A DNA stretch of 13,530 bases, from contig CAKSGA010000062.1 of assembly GCA_934454435.1 (NCBI GenBank), positions 1 through 13,530 of the forward strand. The letters run 5' to 3'. The notes under the pieces are model-generated. The model did not search any database, was not told the origin of the DNA, and was given only the letters and a program-made list of their open reading frames with translations. The position numbers were made by a program, and so were the translations under genes. The DNA comes from an uncultured Oscillospiraceae bacterium. Lineage in GTDB: Bacteria; Bacillota; Clostridia; Oscillospirales; Ruminococcaceae. How positions within the stretch are numbered: position 1 is the first letter of the stretch; every line of letters starts with the position of its first letter. Shown piece after piece: positions 13,527 to 13,530 of this stretch.

Positions 13527-13530
13527 ATGA
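13527..13530 (+). CDS. First codon of a further cluster gene (product unknown, possibly Pvc12-like)
   Basis: AAAGGAG at 13511-13517 lies 9 bases before an ATG at 13527-13529, just before the window ends. The gap from the previous stop is 33 bases and has no terminator, so the operon evidently continues. In Afp/PVC clusters the gene after the gp6-like protein is the second large wedge protein (Pvc12); that identity is only an expectation from gene order. Confidence 0.55.

Noticed and set aside
1..13530. Ordinary prophage
   Set aside because: No capsid, portal, terminase, integrase or lysis gene is visible. The AAA+ ATPase, LysM baseplate protein and two tube paralogues fit a CIS better, although sequence outside the window could still change this.

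Overview
The window is one continuous plus-strand gene cluster for a contractile injection system (CIS): a headless, phage-tail-like particle of the extracellular CIS / Afp / PVC type. Every confidently called gene is on the + strand. Gaps are short, most genes have a strong AGGAGG-like ribosome binding site, and gp25 and the gp6-like gene overlap by 4 bases (ATGA). GC-richness is moderate (by eye), ATA isoleucine and AGA/AGG arginine codons are frequent, and Shine-Dalgarno motifs are strong. Together these suggest a clostridial Firmicute, perhaps a Ruminococcus-like Oscillospiraceae. That assignment is an inference, because no taxonomic marker is present. No capsid, portal, terminase, integrase, tRNA, IS element or CRISPR array was seen.

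Layout, left to right: the 3' part of an AAA+ ATPase (Pvc15/Afp15-like); a 127-base leader; the contractile sheath; the main inner-tube protein; a 147-base gap with a strong hairpin; a small tail-assembly protein followed, in the -1 frame, by a DUF6760-like segment with no start codon of its own; a second tube-family protein (probable tube initiator, Pvc5-like); a 983-residue protein of unknown function with a 38-residue tandem repeat; a LysM baseplate protein (Pvc7-like); a gp27/late-control-D-like spike hub; a gp5/VgrG-like OB-fold and beta-helix spike; gp25; a large gp6/baseplate-J-like wedge protein; and the first codon of another gene.

The set encodes tube, sheath, hub, spike and wedge, plus the ATPase. 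The tape measure, tail fibre, second wedge, terminator cap, PAAR tip and cargo are not visible and probably lie outside the window. Sheath and main tube differ in codon choice from the other genes, as expected for many-copy subunits. A stable hairpin after the tube gene could further reduce expression of the low-copy baseplate genes.

The most notable signal is at 3909-3956: a T TTT TTA heptamer in the correct phase, a 5-base spacer and an 8-bp stem that contains the zero-frame stop codon. This has the form of a programmed -1 frameshift site and would join the assembly protein to the DUF6760-like segment, in the manner of the G/GT tail chaperones of phage lambda. The second notable feature is the near-identical 114-bp repeat array at 6155-6883, which has a 228-bp higher-order period.
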